Below are positions 1 through 8,481 of a stretch of DNA of 64,000 bases, piece by piece. A model generated the notes under the pieces. The model had not been told where the DNA came from. It saw only the letters and a program-made list of their open reading frames with translations, and searched no databases. The position numbers and the translations under genes were made by a program. The DNA is from Ramlibacter ginsenosidimutans. Its GTDB lineage: Bacteria > Pseudomonadota > Gammaproteobacteria > Burkholderiales > Burkholderiaceae_C. The stretch lies in assembly GCF_042678185.1 (NCBI RefSeq), contig NZ_JBHUDQ010000006.1; one strand, written 5' to 3'. Every line of letters starts with the position of its first letter. Position 1 is the stretch's first letter.

Positions 1-486
1 GGCTGCACGGCCTACCTCACCAAGCCGGTGGATATCGACGCGCTCCTGCAGCAGGTCGCGCAGCTGCTCGGGGGCTCCGCGAGCGAAGAGCGTCCGGTCA
101 CCCGGCCTGCGTCCATCTTCGGCGAATTGAGCATCCCGGCGCCGCTGGAGGGTGCGATCCGCTCGCGCTTCGCGAACAGTGCGCGGCTGGTGCCGATCGT
201 GCGCAAGTTCGCCGGGCGGCTGGCGCAGCAGCTTGCGCATACGCGCAATGCATTCGCGGCCGGCGACCTCGCGGAGGTGGCGCGCCTGGCGCATTGGCTG
301 GCGGGCGCGGCAGGGACGGTGGGCTACGACGCGTTCACGCCGCCCGCCAGGGAGCTGGAGGCAGCGGCGCTGGCCGGCGACACTGCACTGGCCGAGGGAG
401 TCCTGCAACGCCTCGCGCGGATGGCGGACCAACTCGAAATCCCGGAACTCGCGTCGGCAGAGCTCGGAGGCACGATCGTCCCATGA
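1..486 (+). CDS. C-terminal part of a receiver-Hpt phosphorelay protein (5' end outside window)
   Basis: The frame is open from base 1, so the gene starts upstream. The first visible residues, including a TKP motif, match the end of a CheY-like receiver domain (conserved lysine followed by proline). About 60 residues later comes a histidine phosphotransfer (Hpt) domain; its core AHWLAGAAGTVGY carries the phospho-accepting histidine. Receiver followed by C-terminal Hpt is the usual tail of hybrid histidine kinases of the BarA/ArcB type, so the missing part is probably sensor plus kinase (inference). The stop codon overlaps the next ATG by 4 nt (ATGA), indicating translational coupling to the REC-GGDEF-EAL protein, a plausible relay partner. 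A stand-alone receiver-Hpt protein cannot be excluded. Confidence 0.85.
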   Translation, partial: GCTAYLTKPVDIDALLQQVAQLLGGSASEERPVTRPASIFGELSIPAPLEGAIRSRFANSARLVPIVRKFAGRLAQQLAHTRNAFAAGDLAEVARLAHWLAGAAGTVGYDAFTPPARELEAAALAGDTALAEGVLQRLARMADQLEIPELASAELGGTIVP

Positions 487-2411
487 TGGAACAACTCGAT
501 CCAGCAGGAGCCGCATCCCGCGCGAGGGCGCGCGACGCGGAGCGCGAGGGACCGGTCACGCAGCCGACCGTCTTCGCGCCGGGGGAAGACAAGCTGTCGG
601 AGAGCGAACTGCGGGCGTTGTCGCCGCAGGACGTGCTGTGGCGCCATCGCTCGGGTCCGGCGCTCTCGGATGCGTTGATCATGATGGTCGACGACGAGAT
701 GCTGAACATCGAGATGACGCAGGCCTTCCTGCAGGAGGCGGGCTACCGGCACTTCGTCTACACCGACGCGCCGGAATTCGCGGTCGCGATGATGCGCAAG
801 GAAGTCCCGGCCGTGCTGCTGCTCGACCTGAGCATGCCGAAGGTCAACGGGCTGGACATCCTGGCCACCATGCGCGACGACCCGGTGCTGCGCCACGTGC
901 CCGTCATCGTCCTCACCATCAGCACGGATCCGCATGTGAAGCTCAAGGCGCTCGCCATGGGCGCGATGGACTTCCTGTCCAAGCCGGTGGATCCGAGCGA
1001 GCTGGGCCTGCGCATCCGCAACACGCTCGCGGCGAGCGCCTACCGCGAGTACCTCGGCCACCACGACGCGCTGACCGGGCTGCCGAACAAGCAGCGCTAC
1101 CGGCAGCAGGTGGTGGACGTCCTCGCGGCCGCCGACGCGGCCGGCAATTCCGGTGCGTTGCTGCACGTCGGTGTCGATGCCCTCGGCCGCATCAACGATG
1201 CGCTCGGGCGCACGGTGGGCGACCAGATGCTGCAGCGCATCGCCAAGCGGCTGGCAAGCTGCGTGCAGACCGAGTCGGGCGGCGAACTCAGCTCGGAAAA
1301 GTTCGAGCCGGCGCTGTTCCGCTACGACGGCGACGAGTTCGCCATCGTCGTACCGTACATGGAAGGCGTGCACACCGCCGCCGCCTTCATCAGCAAGCTG
1401 CTCGAGGACGGCGCGGTCAGCTACCACCGCCACGGCGCTCCCGAGGTGTTCGTGACCTGCAGCATCGGCGTGTCGGTCTTCCCCGCGGACGGCATGGACG
1501 CGGACCTGCTGATGCGCAACGCGGGCATGGCGCTGCGCCACGCGAAGCAGGCGGGCCGGCATCGCTACGAGTTCTTCTCGCCGCGCTTCAACGAAGTCGC
1601 GCAGAGCCGGCTGGACCTCAGCGCCGAATTGCGGCACGCGATCCGTCGTGACGAGATCGACCTGTTGTACGAGCCGCGCGTGGACCTCACGACGGGGCTG
1701 GTCGTGGCCGCGCAGTCGCTGGTGCGCTGGAAGCATGGCTCCGGCCGCGTGATCCAGGGCGACGAGCTCATGGACCTCGCAGGCAGCTCAGAGATGGACG
1801 TGGCGCTGGCCGAATGGAGCTTCGACCAGATGCGCGCGCACACGAAGAACTGGCGCGGCGCCGGATTGGTCCCGGTGCCCACCGGGATCAAGGTGTCGAT
1901 GGCCAACATGCTGCCCAGCGACCTGGGTTACCTCGTGAACGCCGCCATCTCCGCCGGCATGGATCCGCGCACGATCTCGCTGGAACTGCAGCACGTCAGC
2001 GCGCTGGACAGCCTCCCGGCGAAGGAAACGGCGGCCATGGAAGCGCTGCGCCAGAAGGGCGTGCGCGTCGCGCTGGACCGCTTCGGCTGCGTCGCGTCCA
2101 TCGCGCACCTGCGCAAGCTCGTCTGCGACGAGATCAAGGTCGACCCCTCGTTCGTGAAGGACCTGGAACAGGACGGCACGGCCCAGGCCATGCTGCTGGG
2201 CATCGCCGACGTGGCGCGCAGGCTGCGCCTGTCGTGCGTGGCATGCTCGGTCGACACGCCGGCCCAGCTCGCGTTCCTGCGCAGGAACGCCTGGGACCTG
2301 GGGCAGGGCGCCGTCTTCGGCGAGCCGCTTCCGGGGCTCGCGTTCGCGGCCAAATGGCTCACGCGCAGCGGCAAGCCGCAGCGCCTGCCCTTCCCGGACG
2401 GCGTGCGCTGA
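483..2411 (+). CDS. Response regulator with receiver, degenerate GGDEF and degenerate EAL domains
   Basis: 642 aa; the ATG overlaps the upstream stop by 4 nt. The receiver domain (about residues 63-180) has the acidic pair D70/D71, phospho-acceptor D115 in LLLDLSMPK and K167, so it looks phosphorylatable. The GGDEF domain (about 190-365) begins HDALTGLPNK but has YDGDEF at 281-286 in place of GGDEF. The EAL domain (about 385-630) has AQSLVRW where catalytic enzymes have EALxRW, so the glutamate that binds metal is Gln411. Both cyclic-di-GMP activities are therefore probably weak or lost and the protein may act as an output or scaffold module. The domain order is that of c-di-GMP response regulators; loss of activity is inferred from the motifs only. 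Confidence 0.9.
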   Translation: MMEQLDPAGAASRARARDAEREGPVTQPTVFAPGEDKLSESELRALSPQDVLWRHRSGPALSDALIMMVDDEMLNIEMTQAFLQEAGYRHFVYTDAPEFAVAMMRKEVPAVLLLDLSMPKVNGLDILATMRDDPVLRHVPVIVLTISTDPHVKLKALAMGAMDFLSKPVDPSELGLRIRNTLAASAYREYLGHHDALTGLPNKQRYRQQVVDVLAAADAAGNSGALLHVGVDALGRINDALGRTVGDQMLQRIAKRLASCVQTESGGELSSEKFEPALFRYDGDEFAIVVPYMEGVHTAAAFISKLLEDGAVSYHRHGAPEVFVTCSIGVSVFPADGMDADLLMRNAGMALRHAKQAGRHRYEFFSPRFNEVAQSRLDLSAELRHAIRRDEIDLLYEPRVDLTTGLVVAAQSLVRWKHGSGRVIQGDELMDLAGSSEMDVALAEWSFDQMRAHTKNWRGAGLVPVPTGIKVSMANMLPSDLGYLVNAAISAGMDPRTISLELQHVSALDSLPAKETAAMEALRQKGVRVALDRFGCVASIAHLRKLVCDEIKVDPSFVKDLEQDGTAQAMLLGIADVARRLRLSCVACSVDTPAQLAFLRRNAWDLGQGAVFGEPLPGLAFAAKWLTRSGKPQRLPFPDGVR

Positions 2412-2417
2412 AGCGGG

Positions 2418-2436
2418 GGCCACGGACCGCGTGGCC
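2418..2436. terminator. Possible hairpin after the REC-GGDEF-EAL gene
   Basis: Seven-base perfect arms (GGCCACG and CGTGGCC) enclose a 5-nt loop just after the stop codon. There is no T-tract, so an intrinsic terminator is uncertain. The remaining bases up to 2549 hold only the Shine-Dalgarno sequence of the next gene and no clear promoter. Confidence 0.35.
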
Positions 2437-2549
2437 TCCTCCATTGGGCCTCCTAATGGAATCCACCGAGAGGCGCGCTGCGCGCGGCCAGCGTAGACTG
2501 GCTGCGGCCGACTGGGCTTTCCAGGGCCACCCCGCGTGAGGAGGCCTTC

Positions 2550-4385
2550 TTGCAGCCGACGAACATCGCGAATCCGGCGTACTTCCACAAGGTCGTGGAT
2601 TGCCAGTGGGCGTGCCCCGCCCATACGCCGGTCCCCGAATACATCCGCCTGATCGCGCAGCGCCGTTACGGCGACGCGTACATGGTGAACTGGGTGTCCA
2701 ACGTGTTTCCCGGCATCCTCGGCCGCACCTGCGACCGCCCCTGCGAGCCCGCCTGCCGGCGTGGCCGCGTGGAGCAGAACAACGCGGGGGATCCCGAGCC
2801 GGTCGCGATCTGCCGCCTGAAGCGCGTGGCCGCCGACATGAAGGAGGACGTGCGCGCGCGCATGCCGCAGCGTGCTGCGCGCAACGGCAAGCGCATCGCC
2901 TGCGTGGGCGCCGGCCCGTCGTCGCTCACGGTGGCGCGGGACCTGGCACCGCTAGGCTACGAAGTGACGGTGTTCGACGGCGAGGCGCGCCCCGGCGGCT
3001 TCATGCGCACGCAGGTGCCGCGCTTCCGGCTGCCCGAGGAGGTGATCGACGAGGAGTGCGGCTACGTGCTGGACCTGGGCGTCGAGTTCGTCGCCGGACG
3101 CCGCATCGATTCGATGAAGGCGCTGATGGCCGAAGGCTGGGACGCGATCTTCGTCGGCTGCGGCGCGCCGCGCGGCCGCGACCTGGACCTGCCGGGGCGC
3201 AGCGAGGCCGCGGCGCAGATCCACATCGGCATCGACTGGCTGGCGTCGGTCTCCTTCGGCCACGTGACGCAGGTGGGCAAGCGCGTCATCGTCCTGGGCG
3301 GCGGCAACACCGCGATGGACTGCTGTCGCTCCGCCCGGCGCCTGGGTGGCGAGGACGTGAAGGTCATCGTGCGCAGCGGCTTCGAGGAGATGAAGGCCTC
3401 GCCGTGGGAGAAGGAGGATGCCATGCACGAGGGCATCCCCATCATCAACTACCACGTGCCAAAGGCCTACGTGCACGAGAACGGGCGCCTGACGGGCATG
3501 ACCTTCGAGGTCGTCCGCGCCGAATACGATGCCAAGGGCCGCCGCAAGCTGGTCCCCACCGGCGAGCCCGACCCCTTCTTCGCCTGCGACGAGGTGCTGA
3601 TCGCCGTCGGACAGGAGAACGCCTTTCCCTGGATCGAGCGGGACAGCGGCATCGCCTTCGACGAGTGGGGCTTGCCGGTGCTGGACAAGTCCACCTTCCA
3701 GTCCACGGTGCCCAACGTGTTCTTCGGCGGCGACGCCGCGCTGGGGCCGAAGAACATCATCACCGCCGTGGCGCACGGGCACGACGCGGCGATCTCGATC
3801 GACCGCCTGCTGCACGGGGAGGACCCGCGCACGCGGCCGGCGCCTACGGTGAACCTGATGTCGCAGAAGATGGGCATCCACGAGTGGAGCTACCACAACG
3901 CCACCTCGCTCGACCAGCGCTTCGCCGTTCCGTGGACGCAGGCGGAGAAGGCGCTGGCGAGCATCCGCGTGGAGGTGGAGCTGGGCTTCGATGCCGCGAC
4001 CGCCTTCAAGGAGGCGCAGCGCTGCCTGAACTGCGACGTGCAGACCGTCTTCAACCAGTCCACCTGCATCGAGTGCGACGCCTGCGTGGACATCTGTCCG
4101 ATGGACTGCATCAGCTTCACCGCGGACGGGGACGAGCCGGACCTGCGCACGCGCCTGAAGGCGCCCGCGCTGAACCTGGCGCAGGACCTGTACGTTTCGG
4201 GGCAACTCAAGACCGGGCGCGTGATGGTCAAGGACGAGGACGTCTGCCTGCACTGCGGGCTGTGCGCCGAGCGCTGCCCCACCGGTGCCTGGGACATGCA
4301 GAAATTCCTGTTCAAGAGCGCGATGGCAGGCAGCGGCTGCCGCGACAAGGCGCAGCCACGCACCGCGCTGGAGGCAGAAGCATGA
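2550..4385 (+). CDS. FAD-dependent NAD(P)H oxidoreductase with multiple Fe-S clusters, GltD-like, partner of 2-oxoacid:ferredoxin oxidoreductase
   Basis: 611 aa. The start is TTG at 2550, chosen because AGGAGG at 2538-2543 lies 6 nt upstream and no ATG precedes the conserved N-terminus. The N-terminal cysteine-rich module (CQWACPAH ... CDRPCEPACRRG) is the Fe-S domain shared by glutamate synthase small subunit and dihydropyrimidine dehydrogenase. It is followed by an FAD-binding GAGPSSL motif (about residue 118), an NAD(P)-binding GGGNTAMD motif (about 250) and two C-terminal 4Fe-4S motifs (CIECDACVDICP and CLHCGLCAERCP). It is followed at once by the alpha and beta subunits of a 2-oxoacid:ferredoxin oxidoreductase, so it probably passes electrons between ferredoxin and NAD(P)H for that enzyme (inference). 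It is not GltD proper, because no gltB is nearby. Confidence 0.88.
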   Translation: MQPTNIANPAYFHKVVDCQWACPAHTPVPEYIRLIAQRRYGDAYMVNWVSNVFPGILGRTCDRPCEPACRRGRVEQNNAGDPEPVAICRLKRVAADMKEDVRARMPQRAARNGKRIACVGAGPSSLTVARDLAPLGYEVTVFDGEARPGGFMRTQVPRFRLPEEVIDEECGYVLDLGVEFVAGRRIDSMKALMAEGWDAIFVGCGAPRGRDLDLPGRSEAAAQIHIGIDWLASVSFGHVTQVGKRVIVLGGGNTAMDCCRSARRLGGEDVKVIVRSGFEEMKASPWEKEDAMHEGIPIINYHVPKAYVHENGRLTGMTFEVVRAEYDAKGRRKLVPTGEPDPFFACDEVLIAVGQENAFPWIERDSGIAFDEWGLPVLDKSTFQSTVPNVFFGGDAALGPKNIITAVAHGHDAAISIDRLLHGEDPRTRPAPTVNLMSQKMGIHEWSYHNATSLDQRFAVPWTQAEKALASIRVEVELGFDAATAFKEAQRCLNCDVQTVFNQSTCIECDACVDICPMDCISFTADGDEPDLRTRLKAPALNLAQDLYVSGQLKTGRVMVKDEDVCLHCGLCAERCPTGAWDMQKFLFKSAMAGSGCRDKAQPRTALEAEA

Positions 4386-4440
4386 GCCGCCGGGCCGACG
4401 CCAGGCGAATTCCGCAGCGCGGAGCGAGGAGCACAGTCGA

Positions 4441-6261
4441 ATGAAGCGCATCGAGTCCGTCAACGACTTCGTGGTGAAGTTCGCCAACGTCAACGGCTCG
4501 GGCTCCGCCTCCGCCAACGAGCTGTTCGCCAAGTCCATCCTGCGCATGGGCGTCCCGGTCAGCCCGCGCAACATCTTCCCCAGCAACATCCAGGGCCTGC
4601 CCACCTGGTACGAGGTGCGCGTCAGCGAACAGGGCTGGCTGGGCCGGCGCGGCGGCGTCGACATGATGGTCGCCATGAACCCGCAGACCTGGGACGCCGA
4701 CGTCGCGGAGCTGACGCCGGGCGGCTACCTCTTCTACGACAACACGCGCCCGCTGCCCCCCGCCGCCTTCCGTGACGACATCAACGTGATCGGCATCCCG
4801 CTCACGGAGATCTGCAACGCGGTCTACTCCGACCCGCGCCAGCGCCAGTTGTTCAAGAACATCGTGTACGTCGGTGCGCTCTCGGTGCTGCTGGAGATCG
4901 ACCCGGCGGAAATCGAGAAGCTGTTCGGCGAGCAGTACCGCGGCAAGGAGAAGCTGCTCGCCTCCAACGTGCAGGCCCTGCAGCTCGGGCGCGACTTCGC
5001 CCAGGAACACCTGCAGTGGCCGCTGGGCATCCGCGTGCGGCGTGCCGACCGCGTGGGCCAGCGCATCTTCGTGGACGGCAACAGCGCGGCGGCGCTGGGT
5101 TGCGTGTACGGCGGCGCGACGGTCGCGGCCTGGTATCCGATCACGCCGTCCTCCTCGGTCGCCGAAGCCTTCCAGCGCTATTGCGGCAAGCTGCGCGTCG
5201 ACGCCGACACGGGCCAGAACAACTACGCGATCGTGCAGGCCGAGGACGAGATCGCGTCCATCGGCATGGTGGTGGGCGCGGGCTGGAACGGCGCGCGGGC
5301 CTTCACGGCGACCTCCGGCCCGGGCGTGTCGCTGATGACGGAATTCATCGGCCTCGCGTACTTCGCCGAGATCCCGGTCACCATCATCGACGTGCAGCGC
5401 GGCGGACCGTCCACGGGCATGCCCACGCGCACGCAGCAGGCGGACATCCTGTCCTGCGCCTACGCGTCCCACGGCGACACCAAGCACATCCTGCTGTTCC
5501 CCGAGGATCCGCACGAATGCTTCGAGCACGCCGCGCGCGCGCTGGACCTGGCGGATCGGCTGCAGACGCCCGTGTTCGTGATGACCGACCTGGACATCGG
5601 CATGAACCAGCGCCTGTGCGAGCCCTTCGAATGGAAGGACGGCGCCTACGACCGCGGCAAGGTCATGAGCGCCGAGGAACTCGAAGCGGGCCGCGACTTC
5701 GGGCGCTACAAGGACGTGGACGGCGACGGCATCCCTTGGCGGACGCTGCCCGGGACGCACCCCACGCGCGGGGCCTACTTCACTCGCGGGACCACGCGCG
5801 ATCCGTACGCGCGCTACTCGGAGCGCGGCCCGGACTACGTCTACAACATGGAACGGCTGCTGCGAAAGTTCCGCACTGCGGCCGGCCTGGTCCCGCAGCC
5901 GGTGTTGCGGCGCGCCGCCGCCGAGACGCGCCTGGGCGTCATCTACTTCGGCTCCACCAGCCCGGCGATGCAGGAAGCCCTGGAAGTGCTCGATGCCCAG
6001 GGTGTTCTCCTGGATGCCTTGCGCCTGCGCGCATTCCCCTTCGGCGACGGCGTGGCGGAGTTCATCGCCAGGCACGATCACGTGTTCGTCGTGGAACAGA
6101 ACCGCGACGCGCAGATGCGCACCCTGCTGCTCAACGAGCTGGAAATCGATCCGGCGCGCCTGGTGAAGGTCCTGCACTACGACGGCACGCCCATCACCGC
6201 CCGCTTCATCACTGACGCCATCACGGCGCACGCCCAGGCCGTTTCGGAGACCGTGGCATGA
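4441..6261 (+). CDS. korA: 2-oxoacid:acceptor (ferredoxin) oxidoreductase, fused gamma-alpha subunit
   Basis: 606 aa. The ATG at 4441 has a GAGGAG-like ribosome site about 10 nt upstream; the frame is open further upstream but without family similarity. Residues 1 to about 190 form the gamma domain (NVNGSGSASANE near the start), and the pyrimidine-binding alpha domain begins near DGNSAAALG and contains WYPITPSSS. This gamma-alpha fusion is typical of KorA-type enzymes, which convert 2-oxoglutarate (or another 2-oxoacid), CoA and oxidised ferredoxin to the acyl-CoA, CO2 and reduced ferredoxin. The next gene, the TPP-binding beta subunit, overlaps by 4 nt. Substrate choice between 2-oxoglutarate and another 2-oxoacid cannot be read from the sequence. 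Confidence 0.9.
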   Translation: MKRIESVNDFVVKFANVNGSGSASANELFAKSILRMGVPVSPRNIFPSNIQGLPTWYEVRVSEQGWLGRRGGVDMMVAMNPQTWDADVAELTPGGYLFYDNTRPLPPAAFRDDINVIGIPLTEICNAVYSDPRQRQLFKNIVYVGALSVLLEIDPAEIEKLFGEQYRGKEKLLASNVQALQLGRDFAQEHLQWPLGIRVRRADRVGQRIFVDGNSAAALGCVYGGATVAAWYPITPSSSVAEAFQRYCGKLRVDADTGQNNYAIVQAEDEIASIGMVVGAGWNGARAFTATSGPGVSLMTEFIGLAYFAEIPVTIIDVQRGGPSTGMPTRTQQADILSCAYASHGDTKHILLFPEDPHECFEHAARALDLADRLQTPVFVMTDLDIGMNQRLCEPFEWKDGAYDRGKVMSAEELEAGRDFGRYKDVDGDGIPWRTLPGTHPTRGAYFTRGTTRDPYARYSERGPDYVYNMERLLRKFRTAAGLVPQPVLRRAAAETRLGVIYFGSTSPAMQEALEVLDAQGVLLDALRLRAFPFGDGVAEFIARHDHVFVVEQNRDAQMRTLLLNELEIDPARLVKVLHYDGTPITARFITDAITAHAQAVSETVA

Positions 6262-7313
6262 CCTACATCGCGAAGCCGCCGCTGCACCATCCCACGCTCG
6301 AGAAGAACGGGGTCGGCTACACCCGGCGCGACTACGAGGGCAAGATCTCCACGCTGTGCGCGGGGTGCGGCCACGATTCGATCTCAGCCTCCATCATCCA
6401 GGCCTGCTGGGAGCTCGACATCGAGCCGCACCGCGTCGCCAAGCTCAGCGGCATCGGCTGCAGCTCCAAGACGCCGGACTACTTCCTCGGCGCATCGCAC
6501 GGTTTCAACACCGTGCACGGACGCATGCCCTCCGTGCTCACCGGCGCGAACCTCGCCAACCGCGAGCTGCTGTACCTGGGCGTCTCGGGCGACGGCGACT
6601 CCGCCTCCATCGGGCTGGGCCAGTTCGCGCACGCGATGCGGCGCGGCGTGCGCATGGCCTACATCGTCGAGAACAACGGCGTGTACGGGCTCACCAAGGG
6701 ACAGTTCTCGGCCACCGCGGACAACGGCAGCAAGAGCAAGAAGGGCGTGGTCAACAGCGACAGCCCGGTAGACCTGGTCGCCATGGCGCTGCAGCTCGGG
6801 GCGACCTACGTGGGCCGCAGCTTCTCGGGCAACAAGGAGCAGCTGGTGCCGCTCATCAAGGGCGCGATCAGCCACGGCGGCGCGGCCTTCATCGACGTGA
6901 TCAGTCCCTGCGTGGCCTTCAACAACCACCCGGGCAGCACCAAGAGCTACGACTACGTGCGCGAGCACAACGAGTCGGTGAGCCGGATCGACTTCATCAC
7001 GCCGCGCACGGAGATCACCGCAGCGGTCGCGCCGGGCGAGGTGGTGGACGTGCGCCAGCACGACGGCAGCCTGCTGCGCCTGCGCAGCCTGCACCCCGAG
7101 TACGACCCCACCGACCGCCATGCCGCCATGGCCTACATGCACACGCACCAGGCGCGCGGCGAGATCCTCACCGGGCTGCTGTACGTCGATCCGCTGGCGA
7201 CCGACCTGCACACCGCGCTGAACACCAGCGCGCGGCCTCTCAACGCGCTGGACGCCGACCAACTGTGTCCGGGGACTGGCGTCCTGGCCAGGATCAACGC
7301 ATCATTGCGCTAG
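6258..7313 (+). CDS. korB: 2-oxoacid:ferredoxin oxidoreductase, TPP-binding beta subunit
   Basis: 351 aa, starting in an ATGA overlap with korA. CAGCGH near residue 34 and GIGCSS further on supply cysteines for the proximal 4Fe-4S cluster. The thiamine diphosphate site is visible as GDGDSASIG followed by ENNGVYGLTKG, the usual GDG-NN-YG pattern. Length matches the beta subunits of two-subunit (alpha-gamma fused, beta) enzymes. Together with the upstream FAD/Fe-S oxidoreductase this makes a self-contained NAD(P)H-ferredoxin-2-oxoacid unit. In an aerobic betaproteobacterium it might bypass 2-oxoglutarate dehydrogenase or work reductively; which one is not shown by sequence. Confidence 0.92.
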   Translation: MTYIAKPPLHHPTLEKNGVGYTRRDYEGKISTLCAGCGHDSISASIIQACWELDIEPHRVAKLSGIGCSSKTPDYFLGASHGFNTVHGRMPSVLTGANLANRELLYLGVSGDGDSASIGLGQFAHAMRRGVRMAYIVENNGVYGLTKGQFSATADNGSKSKKGVVNSDSPVDLVAMALQLGATYVGRSFSGNKEQLVPLIKGAISHGGAAFIDVISPCVAFNNHPGSTKSYDYVREHNESVSRIDFITPRTEITAAVAPGEVVDVRQHDGSLLRLRSLHPEYDPTDRHAAMAYMHTHQARGEILTGLLYVDPLATDLHTALNTSARPLNALDADQLCPGTGVLARINASLR

Positions 7314-7368
7314 TCCCGCCAGACCCGGCACCAGGGCCGCAGCAGTCCGTTCCCAAGGAGGCTTGCAC

Positions 7369-7809
7369 ATGGCCGAGCGAACCGTCTTCCAGTCCGTGCC
7401 CAAGAAGCACGTGTTGAGCCTGGGTCCCCAGGCGAATGTCTGGGAAGCCGCCTGCGCGATGACGCGGGCCAACTGCGGCAGCATCCTGGTGATGGAGCCG
7501 CCGGACCGCCTGCTGGGCATCGTCACCGAGCGCGACCTGATGACCCGCGTGCTCGCCCGCGCGCTGGAGCCGAAGCAGACCACGCTGGCGCAGGTCATGA
7601 CTGCGCATCCCCAGTGCGTGGCACCGGAGACCAAGGTGTCCGATGCCGTCGTCATCATGCTGGAGCGCGGCTTCCGGCACCTGCCGATCGTGGGCGCAGA
7701 CCGCAAGATCCTGGGCGTGTTCTCGATTCGCGACGCGCTGCCGCGCGAGCTGGGCGCGGCGCTCAGCCAGGCAGAGTTCAACGAGCAGGTGAACGACGCA
7801 CTGGGCTGA
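7369..7809 (+). CDS. Tandem CBS-domain protein
   Basis: 146 aa. The ATG at 7369 is preferred over the in-frame TTG at 7363 because AAGGAGG at 7355-7361 is then 7 nt away. The protein is almost entirely two CBS motifs: the first ends near VTERDLMTRVLA, the second contains FRHLPIVG and GVFSIRDAL. CBS pairs bind adenine nucleotides or SAM and act as energy sensors. It lies 55 nt after korB on the same strand, suggesting co-transcription and possibly adenylate-dependent control of the oxidoreductase (inference). Stand-alone CBS proteins like this are common and mostly uncharacterised. Confidence 0.88.
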   Translation: MAERTVFQSVPKKHVLSLGPQANVWEAACAMTRANCGSILVMEPPDRLLGIVTERDLMTRVLARALEPKQTTLAQVMTAHPQCVAPETKVSDAVVIMLERGFRHLPIVGADRKILGVFSIRDALPRELGAALSQAEFNEQVNDALG

Positions 7810-7827
7810 GGGCCCACTCGCCGCGCT

Positions 7828-8481
7828 TCAGCCCCCGCGCTTCGCCCGCGCCCGCGCGAGCGCCGCCTCGATCACCGCCTTCTTGCGCGCGAGCTCCTCG
7901 CCCTCGGCACCGTGCGTCAGCGCCGGCAGGTCGGCGAGCTTGGCGCGCGCCTTCTGCTCCATGCGTTCGGCGTGCTCGGCCTGCTCGCGCAGCTTGCGGT
8001 GCTGGCGTGCTTCGTAGCGCGCGAGGGCATCGTCGGCCTGCGCTTGCGACCAGGCCGCCCAGCCGGTGCGCTCGCCGGTGCTGTCCTCGAGGGCGATGCA
8101 ATCCACCGGACACACCGGTACGCACAGCTCGCAGCCGGTGCAGTAAGGCTCGATCACCGTGTGCATGCGCTTGTTGCCGCCGAGGATGGCGTCGGTGGGG
8201 CAGGCGTCGAGGCACAGCGTGCAGCCGATGCACCAGGCCTCGTCGATCACGGCCATCTTGCGCGGGCCTTCCGTGCCCACGTCCGCCGCCAGCGGGCGCG
8301 GCGACTTGCCCGTGAGGGCGGCGAGCCGCGCGATACCCTCGGCCCCGCCGGGCGGGCAGCGATCGATGTCCGCCTCACCCGCGGCCATGGCCTCGGCGTA
8401 GCCCGCGCAATCGGGATACCCGCAGCGCGTGCACTGGGTCTGGGGCAGGGCGGCGTGCAGTCGCGCCGCCTCGGGCTTCAC
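7828..8481 (-). CDS. RnfB-like electron transport ferredoxin
   Basis: 217 aa from GTG at 8481, which overlaps the stop of the PHB depolymerase by 4 nt (GTGA). The N-terminal part carries the RnfB/RsxB-type CTRCGYPDCAGYAEA motif with a further cysteine (about residues 16-45). Two classical 4Fe-4S motifs follow, CIGCTLCLDACP and CTGCELCVPVCP. The last 70 residues are charged and helical without cysteines. Unlike true RnfB there is no N-terminal membrane anchor and no other rnf gene nearby, so it is probably a soluble dicluster ferredoxin of the kind often annotated RnfB in Burkholderiales. The redox partner is unknown; the korAB block lies convergent just downstream. Confidence 0.85.
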   Translation of the reverse strand: MKPEAARLHAALPQTQCTRCGYPDCAGYAEAMAAGEADIDRCPPGGAEGIARLAALTGKSPRPLAADVGTEGPRKMAVIDEAWCIGCTLCLDACPTDAILGGNKRMHTVIEPYCTGCELCVPVCPVDCIALEDSTGERTGWAAWSQAQADDALARYEARQHRKLREQAEHAERMEQKARAKLADLPALTHGAEGEELARKKAVIEAALARARAKRGG

